Positions 23,705-38,574 of a DNA stretch of 64,000 nt are shown here, piece after piece (the first letter of the stretch is position 1; the number at the start of each line of letters is the position of its first letter). Origin of the DNA: Absidia repens (taxonomy: Eukaryota > Mucoromycota > Mucoromycetes > Mucorales > Cunninghamellaceae); assembly GCA_002105175.1 (NCBI GenBank), contig MCGE01000012.1, positions 372,001-436,000 on the forward strand, given 5' to 3'. The notes below the pieces were generated by a model. That model was given only the letters and a program-made list of their open reading frames with translations, was not told the DNA's origin and made no database searches. The position numbers and the translations under genes are program-made.

Positions 23705-26700
23705 TCAAACACGAGTTGCCAGGAGTTCGTTTTTCGTGTCCTTCACATCGTCAGAATCAATTTGTTTGAATCCCCCAGTAGTACTTGTGTTTTGAATATT
23801 CATGGTACGGTCACTTCGGTCTAAAAGTTTTTCAAGATCTTCATCAGATATCACCTTGTCACCTTGAGCGACGATTTGCACTTGTTCACCGTCTTCTGAT
23901 GCCAGGATTTCCGCCAATTCACGCATGCTATTTTCTTGTTCCTTCTTTGCACTCCCAGACATTGACGAAATAGGTGTCTTGAATTTCCCTATTGATAATG
24001 GTATGAATATTCCGTTCTAAGTATCCCACATCAGACTTGCAAATACCCCTCTACTTTTTTTTTTTTTTTGTTACCTTTGCTAATGACTAACTTTTCTAAA
24101 CGTCGTTTGCCATTTGCACGTTCAAGAATCTTGGCTTCAACAGTACTAGCTGCAACAAGTCGGTAAACTAGCACAGGCTTCGTTTGACCAATACGATGCA
24201 CCCGATCTTGAGCTTGTAAGTCCATTTGCGGGTTCTAAGATGAATAAAAAGGAATCAATTTATACACATATCAGTGGTTTTTGTATTTATCACAAATGTG
24301 TCCTCCTTACCCAATCGCTGTCAAAAATAATCACAGTATCGGCACCAGTCAAATTGATCCCCAATCCACCAGCACGGGTTGATAATAAAAAGAGTTTGAT
24401 AGGAGAATTGGGGTCGTTGAATTCATCAATTTGTTGTCGGCGAGATTCTTGAGACACGCTACCGTCCAGTCGGCAGATGGGCCAATTTTTCAATTCCGTT
24501 GCCCAGTCTTCCAAAATATCCAGCATCTTGGTCATTTGTGAGAAAACCAGCACCTTGTGTCCCCGATCAAACAGTGAAGTCAACAATCTATCCAGTAGTA
24601 AGACCTTGCCAGATTGTGCAGCCAGATCATTGTCCATCACATGAGAGCCAGTCTTGGGATCAACAGGCCAGTCGAATAAGAAGGGATGGTTGCACACCTT
24701 TCGTAATTGCATGACCAGGTTTTGAAGATGAAGAGCATTGACATGTTTGACTAAAATTGAGAAACAACAAAAGACATGATAAAAAGGTTCCTTTAATACT
24801 TGTATATACATGATTTTCTTTTTCTTTTTGATTTTGATATTTCTAATGCTTACTTGCAGTTTGGACTTCATGCTTTCTGCCAGCTTCGAAATTCCCAGTA
24901 TCAGTAATAGCACCGATTTCTTGAGGTTTTTCCTTGAAGAATTCCCTATCTGATGTTTGCTTGTAGCTGACTGATTTCAAGACACGGGAGGATTTGCGAC
25001 CATTGGTTGATTTTTCACCGGGAATATTTGTGTTCTCTTGGTCCACATCACTGATGCCGTTTTTGTTGTTGTCCGCATCACCTTTGAAGGTCTTGCGCTT
25101 GATAAGGTAATCTCGTAAATCTCGGTTCAAAATTGCGTCGTACAAGTTTTTTTGCGCCATAGTCAAGGGAGCATACAGGAGGTATTCTTTTTTCTTTGGT
25201 AAAGAGTGTTCCACTATCAATGCAGTTAGTAAAATGTCAATTATTTCAAGTTCTTTTTTTTTGGGGGGAAGACTTACCATCGGTCTTCAATCGTCGCAAT
25301 AAAAATGGTTTCAAGATGGTATGTAAACTGGTGATGATTTGATCCTCTTGTTCTTCCTTTATAATACGCTCTTGGCCACTTTTCTTTTCGATATCGGAGA
25401 AGTCAAACCTATAAGAACAAAAATTGTAAATAGTGAGTATTAGCTATTCAATAGTGCAATTTGTTTTACTATTACCATGATTGAAACATGTCCAAGTTGT
25501 CAAAAATATCAGGTAGTAAAAAGTTGAGTAAACTCCATAGTTCAGCTAAATTGTTCTATAAATTTTAAACAAAAAAAAAAAAGGCAAAATAATCATAAGT
25601 AGGCGAGCGTATAATTTTTCGCACATTTGTCTAACTAATATCACTTACTTGTAACGGAGTACCAGTCAGTAATAAACGATTTGCACTTGAGTAAGTCTTA
25701 AGTTCTCGGATCAATCGACAGTTCATGTTTTTGAGACGATGGCCTTCATCCACGACAATATATTTCCAGTTGTATTTTTGTAGGTATTTCCGATCATTCA
25801 TGACAATTTCGTAGCTGGTGATCACAATAGGGAAGTCATTATCGGTTTCCTTCTTCTTGGGCATTTTGCGATTGATTGCGTGATGTCGTTCTTCTTTGCT
25901 ACCATGATAGAGGAGAACAGAGATATCCGGGGTGAATCTAATTATAGAAAGCAAAAGAACAGCAAATCAATGATACAGTAATTATATATTGTTTTTTTTG
26001 GGGGGTGTTTGTTACCTTTTAAATTCATTGACCCAATTCGCCAAAGTTGATAAAGGAGTAACAATCAAGTAAGGGCCAGAGACTTCCATCGCCTTCAAAT
26101 GAGCAATAAAACTGATCGTTTGTAGAGTTTTTCCAAGACCCATTTCATCAGCCAATATGCCATTCAAGCCATTTTCCCATAAACTGATTAGCCATTCCAC
26201 ACCAGCCAATTGGTAATCACGTAAAACGCCACCTGTAACCAAAGATGGTTGCCGTGCTGAGACAGTAGGTTTCACCAAAAGGGGACTATCACCGGCTTCT
26301 TTTTCTTGTTTGATGGCAGTGGCGATACTATCGTTGTTTTTATGTCGTTTGACGTTTTGCTCATCCAAATAATCCTCCAATTGATACTGCGCGTCGTTTG
26401 TTTTCTGTCGCTTTGTTTTTCTATTTGCTGATTGTCCACGGGTAGATTTACGCGTTTGCTTCCTGTGGTTGGTTTGATCGCCTTCGTCCTTGGTAGGTAT
26501 AGTATTAGGAGTGGCTGCTGCTGCTGCTGCGTCCACTTTGGCCGCCTTTTCCCTGGCTTCGTCTTGTTGCTTGGCAAGTCGTTGACCTAGAATAGAGGCA
26601 TATGCACCTGACTTTTCCAACAAAAAGTTCAACCGTTTCATACGTTGCTCTTTCACCGTATCATCAAATTGGACTTGGGCCTGTAGATTAATAAAACCGA

Positions 26701-27062
26701 AGGGTATGCAAAGAAGTCAGTATGATAATACTATAAATTTATTACTGGGTTCACGTATTACCTCTTTTTCCATGCGCTGATCGTGTTCGCGCTGCGTTTC
26801 CTTTGCCATTTTTTCTTCTTCTTCCAACATGGATGAGGTCAATTGGACAGTGTTTTCGCCCAATACACCAGCTGGAGACGATTCGTCGTTCATCGAAGGC
26901 TGGGTATCTTGATCTATTAGCCCATTGACTGCGAAATCGGCTTTCAAAGTTGTAGTTTCATCCTATATCATTAAATAAATTTTTCATAAGATCGAGCAAT
27001 TCACTTTTCCGTTATCTGTCACGTACCTGTGGCATTTGAGTGAGAGAAGTTTCAGTCAACAT
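23705..27062 (-). CDS. HELLS/DDM1/Irc5-type SNF2 chromatin remodeller
   Basis: Ten exons, complement(23705..23988, 24075..24234, 24311..24750, 24854..25213, 25278..25408, 25476..25555, 25649..25937, 26016..26680, 26762..26962, 27027..27062), 802 aa; phases close. An N-terminal coiled-coil ([32 protein letters not shown]) leads to the SNF2 ATPase: [19 protein letters not shown] (Walker A, about residue 255), [10 protein letters not shown] (DEGH box), LLLTGTPLQ, then the helicase C lobe with [29 protein letters not shown] and [34 protein letters not shown] and the [10 protein letters not shown] stretch match the LSH/HELLS-DDM1 subfamily rather than ISWI or CHD. These enzymes remodel nucleosomes to support DNA methylation and genome stability. 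Its start is divergent from RIO2 across about 955 bp. Confidence 0.92.
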
Positions 27063-28017
27063 GAGATAAACAATGTTGGAAAAGGGGGCAAAAAAAAAAA
27101 AGTTTTTTTCTACAACGTTAAATCGGCGGTCTAAAATTCGAGAAATTTTTTAATTTTTCCAAAATAAGGTTGGTCATGATTGATAGTATTAATGCAAAAT
27201 TTTATGGCTATTTTTTTTTTTAATTATTTGACTATAATATAAAAAGTGAATAAGGGACAAAGAGGAGAGAAACTACTATGATACTACATTGAATTTTGGG
27301 AGGAAATCAGAAAGTCAGAAGCAGGAGAAAATTGTCTATTGGTAATACATACCAATGAATATTTGTCTGTTCGGTACCTTGATGGCTCATGCGTCAATCT
27401 TCCAGAAGCTCCACTATCCGTAACACAAGGATTAAAAGAGGCTTCATGTTCTTGTCATTAAACAAAGCACCACTGTGAGCTGTGAATGGGCCAGTGACAT
27501 GCCCTTGAACTGTACCCCAAAGAAGGTAAAGTATAAGCAGTTTTTCCCTTGCGAAAATCCTAAGAATGTCATACAATTCCAGTGACGTTGCAGAAAACAT
27601 AGAGGACTTCCCAAAGGAAAGAAAAAATTACGGTTGTCTGCTGCATTTCCGACAAAGCACGTTCGATGAAGTACCAATACCTTCTGCCTGACGTCGTGAA
27701 GAATTCTTGACGTTTCTTGCAATGGATCCAAAAATATTATTTTCGTTGTGTTCTCTGTTGAAGTTCCCTTTCGTTGTGGGTAGTATGCTGACAATTAATT
27801 CGAAGAAGATATTCGAGGGCTGTAAAATTATGGGACTTCAACCTATATAATGACTATGGAAGAATATCAACCAGCGTAATATTGATGTTAGGCGCTTTGA
27901 TTTTACTTTACAGGCAGTTAGCGGTGTTTGAATATGTCAAAAACAAAAAGGCAAGTGGCTGGGAGAAAAAAAAACTTATCTTCCTTTTTTACTCATTACT
28001 TTAAAAGTTCATTGATC
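27063..28017. other. Divergent promoter region between HELLS-like and RIO2 genes
   Basis: About 955 bp. Minus-strand open frames at 27394-27794 lack homology that I can see and have no coding feel. Probably holds both promoters. Confidence 0.4.
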
Positions 28018-30117
<2,100 letters not shown>

Positions 30118-30317
30118 AATATAGAGGTAGTGTAGTGTTAGCATCGATCACCACTCTCTCCCAATTTTTTACCATTTGTATTCATATATGAAATAAAGCA
30201 TGACATTAGACCTTTTTTTATTTTTATTTGTTTATTTACTTCAGTTACTGTAGCCTTACATGTTTGATAAAAGTTGTTTTGGATTTGATATATTCATTGA
30301 TCGGGCTTGATGGAGGG

Positions 30318-30358
<41 letters not shown>

Positions 30359-30595
30359 GTGTGTGGGGATGGAATACGGTTACTTCTCATTAAGAAGAAG
30401 AAGAAGAAAAACTTCAGTGCAATACTACATTAAAGTAGCTACAATACAGGCATAAAAATATATTTGTAAAATTGGTTTTTATTCGATTGTGTCAAGAAGG
30501 CATGATAAAAGGGGATACAACAATAGACTAAATAAAGCATAAATGATCAAAGTGAATTGCAAACTAAATATTGAGGCGTACGGGATGGGAATAAA
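30118..30595. other. Convergent 3' spacer with a ~39-nt T run
   Basis: Between the 3' ends of RIO2 and the next minus-strand gene. Contains an almost uninterrupted T run at about 30319-30357 and a GAAGAAGAAGAA run at 30395-30410. Confidence 0.5.
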
Positions 30596-31263
30596 CTATC
30601 GGGTAGGTATGTAACTAGCGTTGATCTGAATAGAAGATGGGGGGTCCGCGCTGAGCACATGGGTAGGAGGAGGGGCATCACTAAAAACATCTACGGTTTG
30701 TTGATAGTACGATTTAGCAGGACTGTTCCACTGCGTTTCCAGATCATCTACAATAGCGCCTAGACGAGATCCGCTGGCCACGATGGTTCGACAAAGTGTT
30801 TCGATCATCCTGTCCTTGCTTTCAATTCTTGGTCGGATTTCCACCTTAACTCGTTCCACACTATAATCACTGATAAGAAATGACTTGCAATAGTTATAAT
30901 AACTTTGATCCGGATCGTGGCAATACTGCATGTCGATTACAAGTTCTGTATGGGCATCTGGATGGTCATTGTTGCCATCTCCATTGGACGTTGGTAGTGT
31001 TGAGAAAATACCATTTTCCAGTTCAAGATCTTTGTGATTACGCATCCAGTCTAAAATATCTTTCCGGGTACCATAAAACATCCAGCGACTTGTGTTACTT
31101 CCTGCTGTAAATGTGATTTTGTTTGAGAGCATAGGCGGCACTACCAAGTGGCTAACAGATCCATTGGCAGATTCTAAACATTAAAAAGTCAAAATTGAGA
31201 GGCAGCATGACAACCATGTTAACACTTTTAATTACCCATTTCGTAGCCATAAGTGAGATTCAT
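30596..31263 (-). CDS. Uncharacterised protein, 201 aa
   Basis: Two exons, complement(30596..31173, 31236..31263), giving MNLTYGYEME joined to SANGSVSHLVVPPMLSNK; phase closes. The central part looks folded (RWMFYGTRKDILDWMRNH, then YNYCKSFLISDYSVERVKVEIRPR and a helical MIETLCRTIVASGSRLGAIVDDLETQW). The tail is Pro/Ser-rich and ends ASYIPTR. I do not recognise the family; no signal peptide or membrane segment is visible. The short first exon is inferred from splice sites, and more upstream exons are possible. Confidence 0.6.
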
Positions 31264-31723
31264 ATTGACGGGAAAGAAAAGAAAAAGAGGAAACCAAAAG
31301 ACCGTTCTGATATGCGTAAATGGAATCAGTTCGACTGACTTTGTATTTTGACAGCCAATCAGACATACCTTAAATATTCTGCCCATTCTGTTAAAAAAAA
31401 TTGCGCTATTTTGTTCAAGTGCCGACCTGACCAGTTCGTCAAATTACCAGACCATTAACTGTCTTTCGACAATACACATGAAAAAAAAAATACCCTGCAC
31501 ATCCCAAGACATGGATTATTGCAACCCAAATGAGTAGTACATTCCTATTAGCAACACAATAATAACGTAATGAAAGAAAATTAAGACAGATTATGATGCT
31601 TGGGACGAAGACAAGTGAAAATGATATAAAGAAAGGGATTAAAAAATGAGTGGATTTTTATTTGGATGATGGATTGCATGGAAAATGATAATAATAGATT
31701 GGAGGAGATGACAATAAACTACA
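31264..31723. other. Spacer between two minus-strand genes
   Basis: Promoter of the 201-aa protein gene and 3' flank of the DysF gene. No gene is seen. Confidence 0.4.
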
Positions 31724-32924
31724 CTACAAACGAAGAATGGTATAAATATCTGAATAAAATGACAAGAATTGAATAGCATGTTTTTCTACACTAGATAATG
31801 ACGATAGGGGGATAGGCTTCAATTCACCATTGTTGTGCTTCAAATCGAGAAGTTTCTATATATATATATATATATGATGGTCAGTAATGTAAGAGTATCC
31901 ATTTACATTTATTCACACACCGTATCGCATTACCTGTAAAAGTAATCGTTTCGACTCTTCGTAATCAAATGTGCCCATGTATGATTTCAACTAATACAAT
32001 AAAGGAAGTTTTTTAAGATTAATGACACTACCAACAGTTAATTTTATTCATTACCTTTTCTTCATCCGCCAAAAGAGAGTCTATTTGCGTGGTGCTCGAT
32101 GATGACAACAGTGAGTCAAAGACAGACCTTCGTTCTCGATCCAGACGACAATTTTTCAAGCTATTCAAAAGATCTGTTTCATTCATAGACTTTGAAGATT
32201 CGGCCAATTGTTGTTGCTGTTGTTTTGTATTGTCATCATCATCATCATCACCATCAATTTTAACCAGTTGCCTTGTTTTCACTATATCGCCTTGATTCTT
32301 TGACTCTCCAGATTGATCCTTTTGTTGCTGTTGTCCACGATGTCGTAATCGGATCCATCTACGTCGCCGTACAAATGACCGAAAATGTTTGTAATTGCCA
32401 TGCCAGACAGCACCATGGAATTTGACAGAATATTGCCACCCAGCTTCATCGACATCCTCTGTCATATCCACCATCCACTCTTTACTAACCTAGAGAAGAG
32501 GAAAAAAGAGAAAATGAAGATTAGGTCAAATAACCCATATATTGAATATACACCCTATCAATTACCCATTCCCAAGTTGGATCTGGTAGTTGATACGTAG
32601 TAGGATTCATGGGAGTATATCTATAAAACAATACAAAGCAAGATGATGAGTTCGCATAAACTGCGCTGACGGTTTTTTTATAACGGGTACCAGGTGAACT
32701 ATTTTGGACTTACTTCATATAAGCATCGCACCATGGATTTGGATCAAATTGCAATAGTCTTTGTGAACATAAATCGTAAATAAGTGTGTATTAGTAGCCA
32801 AATATATGTATGCATGGTATTTTGTAGAATAATACTTTACGTTTTGGAGCTATAACCTACCAGCCAGGATCTAATAACAATCAAACAAACCGTTGCAATT
32901 AATATACTCCACATTTTCTGTTGT

Positions 32925-32958
<34 letters not shown>

Positions 32959-33165
32959 CCTTTACCCTCGCTGACATTCATAAAGAATATCATATACATA
33001 ATTGTCTTTGGCGTTAAGATGAGACGGTAATGATGGTAAGGGTAAGCATAAGTTGGGCAGATGTTGTTTGCGTTTATTAAGTCGTGGTCTGTGAGCAAGA
33101 TCTTTCAAAGACTTCCGAATATGAAAAGATTTTTGAGTCAAAGGAACAGCATTATCACTTGTCAT
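31724..33165 (-). CDS. DysF-domain protein of the Mug65/Spo73/Pex23-like group
   Basis: Six exons, complement(31724..31855, 31934..31990, 32055..32489, 32566..32620, 32714..32758, 32966..33165), 307 aa; phases close. After a basic start (RPRLNKRKQHLPNLCLPLP) comes DNYVYDILYECQRG, then the dysferlin-type core LLQFDPNPWCDAYMKYTPMNP, LPDPTWEWVSKEWMVDM, DEAGWQYSVKFH and WHGNYKHFRSFVRRRRWIRLR. These are the DysFN and DysFC halves seen in fungal Mug65/Spo73 and peroxisomal Pex23/30 proteins, where the domain acts at membranes. No transmembrane segment is visible here, which fits the Mug65/Spo73 type better than Pex30. A poly-Asp and polyQ insert follows the domain. The first intron (32759-32965) contains a 27-nt T run. 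Confidence 0.85.
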
Positions 33166-33678
33166 TGAATCGATGCTGAAGGGTAGTAGAAAATTGTAGA
33201 AGAGAAAAAAAAAGAAACGAGTCGAGAAGTGAAAAATGGAAAAGAATCTTGCCATGAGCAGAATGCATTTTTCAGACACCGACGCTTTATTTGGCTAATG
33301 GTATGACTACAATATAGATAAAAATAAATGTCCAAAAGGGATGGGTAACGACAGCTCGGATTGACAATAGCAGTTTTGTCCAGTTGCCATCATGTCACTG
33401 TTTCAAGAACTGTTTTAAAGGTGTAATTGATTTCATCATAATTTTTTGAAGGAATTATGGAACTCGATTGTTTTTAAACGTCACACAACTTTGTATGTCC
33501 TATGTACAGCAGATATGACGGATACTGTAACTATAGGTAGCATTACTTTCGGTCTGTTGTAGTCTCAATGAGTGAATGATGTCATGCAGTACAGTACAAT
33601 ACACTTACATTCTTGTTGTCTTAATTTCTCTACTCAACCATATCAAGAAACATCGGACAAATATTACATCGAGTAAAC

Positions 33679-33715
<37 letters not shown>

Positions 33716-36399
33716 GCATATATTTCTGGCTAGATAGTCAGGATTTCTGGACAGTACACCACAAAGTGTGAATACTCCTTTATAGTTGAAAATTATTCTA
33801 CGTGAAGGGCATAACCATATATTGTTAACGTAAAAGATGCATCGTTTTCCATATTATGTGATATCACCAATGAACACATAGTTAAAAGCAAGTTGGGGGG
33901 ATGGGAATGTGAAATTGATCCTAAAAGTAGCCACAAGGTACACATCAGCTGACATTGGAAGTGTTTGAGCATGAAAATAGAATCGAATTTTCTGACGTGA
34001 ACATATGGGTTAATCCCTTTATGCGGGTAAAATAAATACCCTCCAGTTCGCTTTGATTACCATATTTTTATGTGCCCATCACTGTTTATTTTGTATGCAT
34101 CTTTCACTGTCTTTTATTATGTTCAACATTGTCTTTCCTTGCGTCCACCACGGCCATTTTTTCTTTAAAAAACCATTCCATAAACCCCTCTCATCCTTAT
34201 TTTTTAAAACCTAGCACAATAGTGCAGTACGCAGTCGCCTCATGTAAAACCTTTTTTTTTTGCACACATCAGCTTTCTTTTTCTTTTTCGACTGCACGCA
34301 CCTGGATTTTACAATGCGAGTATACCCATTCGACAAGTCAAACTAAGCGTATGAGAGGCGATACAAAGTAAAAATACAAGACACATTTTATTCAGATGTA
34401 TATATGATATAACTATGGCAACTGAATTATGTTGATTTGATGATAATATCGTGACACTATCTAAATGTGAGGTAGTTTGGTATCTGTAAATAAGTGTAGG
34501 TGTGTGGTTTGTGTAGGTGTGGCGTATTTTGTTGTAAAATAAACATAATGTAATATAATCTAGTCAAACCAAAGTGAATTAGCTATTCTCCGGTGAGTGA
34601 CAAACTGTTCTACAGTGAAGGGATTACCTAAGCTATGCCGAATTGCTCCATCTTGTCTGTGAAGTCATCAACAAAAGAGAACAGCCGTGTTGTTGCTGGC
34701 GTTTACTGCTGTCATGAGAAAAAAGCCATCATTTTTATGATGTTTTATGCATGATTGTTGGAAAACTAAAAAAAAAATAAAAAAAGGCATTCTTTTGTGT
34801 ATTCACCAAGAAAAAAAAAGAAACGCTCATGAGGGCCAAAAAAAAAAAGTATTTCAAATCCCGTTCACGTGAATTTTTATTACGCGCAGTTTTTTTTTTT
34901 TCGCTCTCTTTCCTTTCTTTTCTTTTTCCCTTCATCATTCAACTTCTTTGATGTTATGATGGTCTTAGATTAGTGTCAGACTAGTCTAGAAGGATTTTCA
35001 AGACAGGGATTAGAAAATGCATGAGGAAACCCTTTCATTTTGAATCTAGGATCTGAAGGCAGCCGTTAGTTGGCTTTCGGAGCCATCATTAGCTTAGTTT
35101 AGTGTTAGTTTGTTTATAGTATGTATCTATATCTGAAAAAAATATATTTATTTTACTTTGCTTCAATGAATAATATGTCCCATTTGTCTCTTTTATGCTT
35201 TGTGCAATACATCCATATTTTACTACCGTCATCCTTTGTGATTAGCGTTGACCGGTTTTGTGTTTCAAATAACAGACGCCCTTTTAGCCTTTCTCATACC
35301 TTGCACAGTATATAAGCTCTAATTTTACACCCTTTCCTTTATATTAGTTTTGACCGTTCTTCAATTCTACATTATTCTCCTTCTTGCTTCTTCCAACAGA
35401 TATTCGTCTTTAGTTTTAGTACCTAGCAATATGCTTCAATAAATATACATTTTTATTGCTCATCATATATCATAGCCAGCTCTTTTTTTTTTTTTTTTTG
35501 CATGTGGTATAATAATAAAAATGAACTCCCATCTGAAGTCTTTGAACACCGAGAAGATCACGTTTGAAGAAGTGTAATAATGCTTTGATATTGAATATTC
35601 ATTTTACGTTAGTGCGACACTCTACCAAACCAACATATAAAGAGAATACCTTTAAATCAGAGGTAAATAAAGACTTTATTGCATAAACTGAAAAATGAAT
35701 CTACATGATAATAAGAAGGAAATAATAGGGGGTAAAAGGGTCGGTAAAATAAATAAAAACTATCACTATTGCTCTTAAGCTACCACATAGAAATATCATT
35801 TCACTTGCATGGGCCTCTGAGTCAATTGAGAAACACCAGTAATTGCTTGAAAGCAAAGTATTGATGTCGTACAGCTTCTTGAATTTCGAGTATGGTTTTA
35901 CTAAATTAAGCTGACCAACAACGTTCACCAGATGTAAGTCTGTGCAGTAAGAAAAAAAAAAAAAAAAAACTCGGTTATGATCAATGTCCACTAAATTTTG
36001 CGTTACACCATGTACAGTATAACAAATAATAACAATTGACTGAGACAATGAGAGATTTATTCAACAACATGGTTTACATAGGATGACATATGGAAACAAC
36101 AAGTAACAAGTTAAGAGGATAAACAAAGGTAAACTTTTTTTTATTGATATTGAAGAGTATAAAATTCTATAGAGTCATCGATTGCCATATTTAACATAAT
36201 TGATCGTTTTTTAACCCAAAATTTGAAGAATGAAGCGATGATGTAAGTGCATAGGTATAAAGATCAAGAGTTGGAAGAAGTATATAAAACATATAAGGAA
36301 TATATATAGTAAGCTAATAATGGTGAGTGAAGTGTAAAAAAAAAAAAAAGGGAGGAAACACGAAAAGAGGAGAAAAATGGGAAGAGAAGGTCGTTGCAA
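33166..36399. other. 3.2 kb gene-poor region
   Basis: Holds a 34-nt A run (33680-33712), repeat copy B (34855-35470) and the 3' flank of the PFK2-like gene. Open frames here are short and AT-driven. Confidence 0.5.
34855..35470 (+). repeat. Dispersed repeat family, copy B
   Basis: Begins with CGTTCACGTGAATTTTTATT, a C/T-rich tract and TTCAACTT, then TTAGTGTCAGACTAGTCTAGAAGG, GCATGAGGAAACCC, TTCATTTTGAATC, GTTAGTTGGCTTT, and a tail with GTCTCT..ATGCTTTGTGCAATA, TAGCCTTTCTCAT.CCTTGCACAGTATA and TGCTTCAATAAA. Same order as copies C and D. Confidence 0.8.
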
Positions 36400-37957
36400 T
36401 CACATATCAATGTTTAAACGTCGTTCTTTGCTTTTGTATGCTGTTGGGGTCGCCTCCCATATCTGATTCCGAGGGATATCGATAAATGGTGTTTCCTAAA
36501 AAGGGATAGAAAATAGCATCAATATCGATTTTCAATAAAATTAAAAATTTGATTCTACTTACATTTTCGTCAAGGTCAAATAAGTAGCCAACCAAGCACC
36601 GCAATACAGTTTCATGCGCAATAATCAGCACATCACTTTTTTCCCTTTCCAGTGCCATAATAACGGATTCCAAGCGGATGGCCAGATCATGGTAAGACTA
36701 AACAGAGGAGATAGTATTAGTATCGGGTATTTATTTCACGTAGTTCACTATAACAGACTTTCAAATATAGTACTTACTTCACCTCGAGGATACCTATGAT
36801 GATAAGGGTTTTTTTTCGCCACATCAATGTCATCAGGAAATTTAGCATCGATTTGCTCTTGGGATAAACCATCGGATTCACCAGGGTTCAATTGCGTTAA
36901 TGCCGTCAAGGTATGTATCCTAGCACCATATTGATTGAAGGGTAATGCTGTTTGTATACCTTTTCTTCGCGTAGAAGTCCATACTGCCAATGGCCGTGCT
37001 TTGCTTTCTGGTGTTCCATTGGATGTCAATTTTTGATCTCGGTAGTTGTTGATGAAGCTGGCCAATTTTTGTGCGTACTCTTCCCCTTTTTTTGATAACG
37101 GGGCATCTATTTTGTATGAGCGATCCGCCTTCGAATAACCAGCCCTGGCCAAGTAAATGGTGCGTTCTTGAATATGTATGTTGAGCAAAAAATAGACAAT
37201 TTTGGATTGAAGATAGCCCTCGACCTTGTTCACACGCAATTGCTTCCCAGCATCGATCATCTTGATAAAGGAGGTAGAGAGGTCACGGATGGTTTGATAC
37301 CTAGCCCGATTGCGTTCGATTCTTTCCTTATAATCTGCCATTGCTTTGTCCATTTCCCAACCAGCGTAGTCTGGCGAAGAGAGCTTCACCCCAACAATAT
37401 TGGACAAAATCATATCAGGATCCGTACAGATGAATTCAATAAAAAGCGCCTGTATGTTGTTTGCCTCCAGCTTGTCCCGAATAGTAGTGCGTCGCTCTTC
37501 TGTAACGTTGTTGCCGTCAAATATTGCTAATTGCCCGCCATCATGTAGAAGCCAGCTGATAGTATCGTCTAAGCACCGAGTTGCCAAGTCTGCCCGTATC
37601 TTTGCGCCGGCTTCGTTTTCTAAAGTATGAGAAATGTGAGAAGTCATTCTTTCACCATGAATCTTAGCCATTATTCTTACCATGATCAAACCAGTTTGCT
37701 GGTAATGATCCAAGTTCTTTTCGTCTATAATCACCAACACTGAACACCTTGGTTGAAACACCTAGCCATCGCATATATCTTGATAACAGTCGTGAAGAGT
37801 GAGTTTTGCCACATGCGGGTAATCTAAAAAGAGTGCAATACAATAAACATTCAACGCTCTTTTTTTTGCGTGTTACTTCTTACCCAACACTAATAACGCA
37901 AATAGCACCAGCGTGGAAAAGACGGCCAGTTTCCGTTTTATATAATTGGGCTGCCAT
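36400..37957 (-). CDS. 6-phosphofructo-2-kinase with inactive-looking fructose-2,6-bisphosphatase domain
   Basis: Five exons, complement(36400..36495, 36563..36697, 36778..37619, 37681..37823, 37884..37957), 429 aa; phases close. The kinase half makes fructose 2,6-bisphosphate, the activator of phosphofructokinase: P-loop SVGLPACGKT (residues 23-32), VFSVGDYRRK, FDGNNVT and SPDYAGWEMDKAMADYKERI. The phosphoglycerate-mutase-like half has PLSKKGEEYA, WTSTRRKGIQTA, NPGESDGLSQEQI and IIAHETVLRCLVGYL. The catalytic phosphohistidine motif RHGES reads RAGYS (Ala at residue 232), so hydrolysis of fructose 2,6-bisphosphate should be lost. Yeast Pfk26 similarly lacks this histidine (Ser instead). It is therefore probably kinase-only. 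The end (ETPFIDIPRNQIW) is family-like. Confidence 0.93.
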
Positions 37958-38574
37958 GAAAAAAAGTGAATAAAGAGAGAGGAGACGGAAAAAATTTTCC
38001 AGTCCAAAACAAGAAATAAGACCGATTTCCTTTTTTTTTTTTTTTTTTTTTTTTTTGGTATGCATAAATTTATCTCGATCCAACACTGCACATTTTAGCT
38101 GAAGTGGCAGCGAAGATCATATAAATCATATGGTAAATTTTGACTTGCAAGACAAATCAAAGAAATATAATTTCATTAACTAAGAATTTGGAGCGGATTA
38201 TATTTCTTCAGTACTGACTATTCGAAAATCCGATGCCATGTCGTATCATGTCATATTTTTACTTGTAGAAACTTGCTTGATAGATTTGTCGCTGCTCGTT
38301 TATTTACAGTTTCCCGATTGAGGCGAATATAAAATAAATTGAGACACAATATAAATAATGGAGTCAAATTTGCCTACGTCTTAATTTTATTTCACATTGT
38401 CTGAAAAATTCTAGCAGGTGTCTCATAAAAAAATAAACGCTTTTTTTCATCTCACTTTTCTGGTAAAAAAAATTACTCTTCGTTTCAAATACTTTATCAC
38501 TTCCGGCGTTTCAAATTTGGTGACTGAAATTTTTTGTTCTTTCCTATCCTTTCCTTAATCTTCCAGATTCAAAT
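37958..38574. other. Divergent promoter region
   Basis: Between the starts of the PFK2-like gene (-) and the 782-aa protein gene (+). A T run lies at about 38031-38056. No gene is seen. Confidence 0.4.

Noticed and set aside
27394..27794. Two overlapping minus-strand open frames in the HELLS-RIO2 promoter region
   Set aside because: No recognisable motif, no splice-consistent continuation, and they overlap each other in different frames.
32870..32882. Possible 10-nt extra exon (ATCCTGGCTG) in the first intron of the DysF gene
   Set aside because: Including it puts the next exon out of frame; skipping it gives the family-like QRGLLQFDPNPWCD join.
35701..36048. 115-aa minus-strand open frame in the spacer
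   Set aside because: AT-driven, contains translated homopolymer, no recognised motif.
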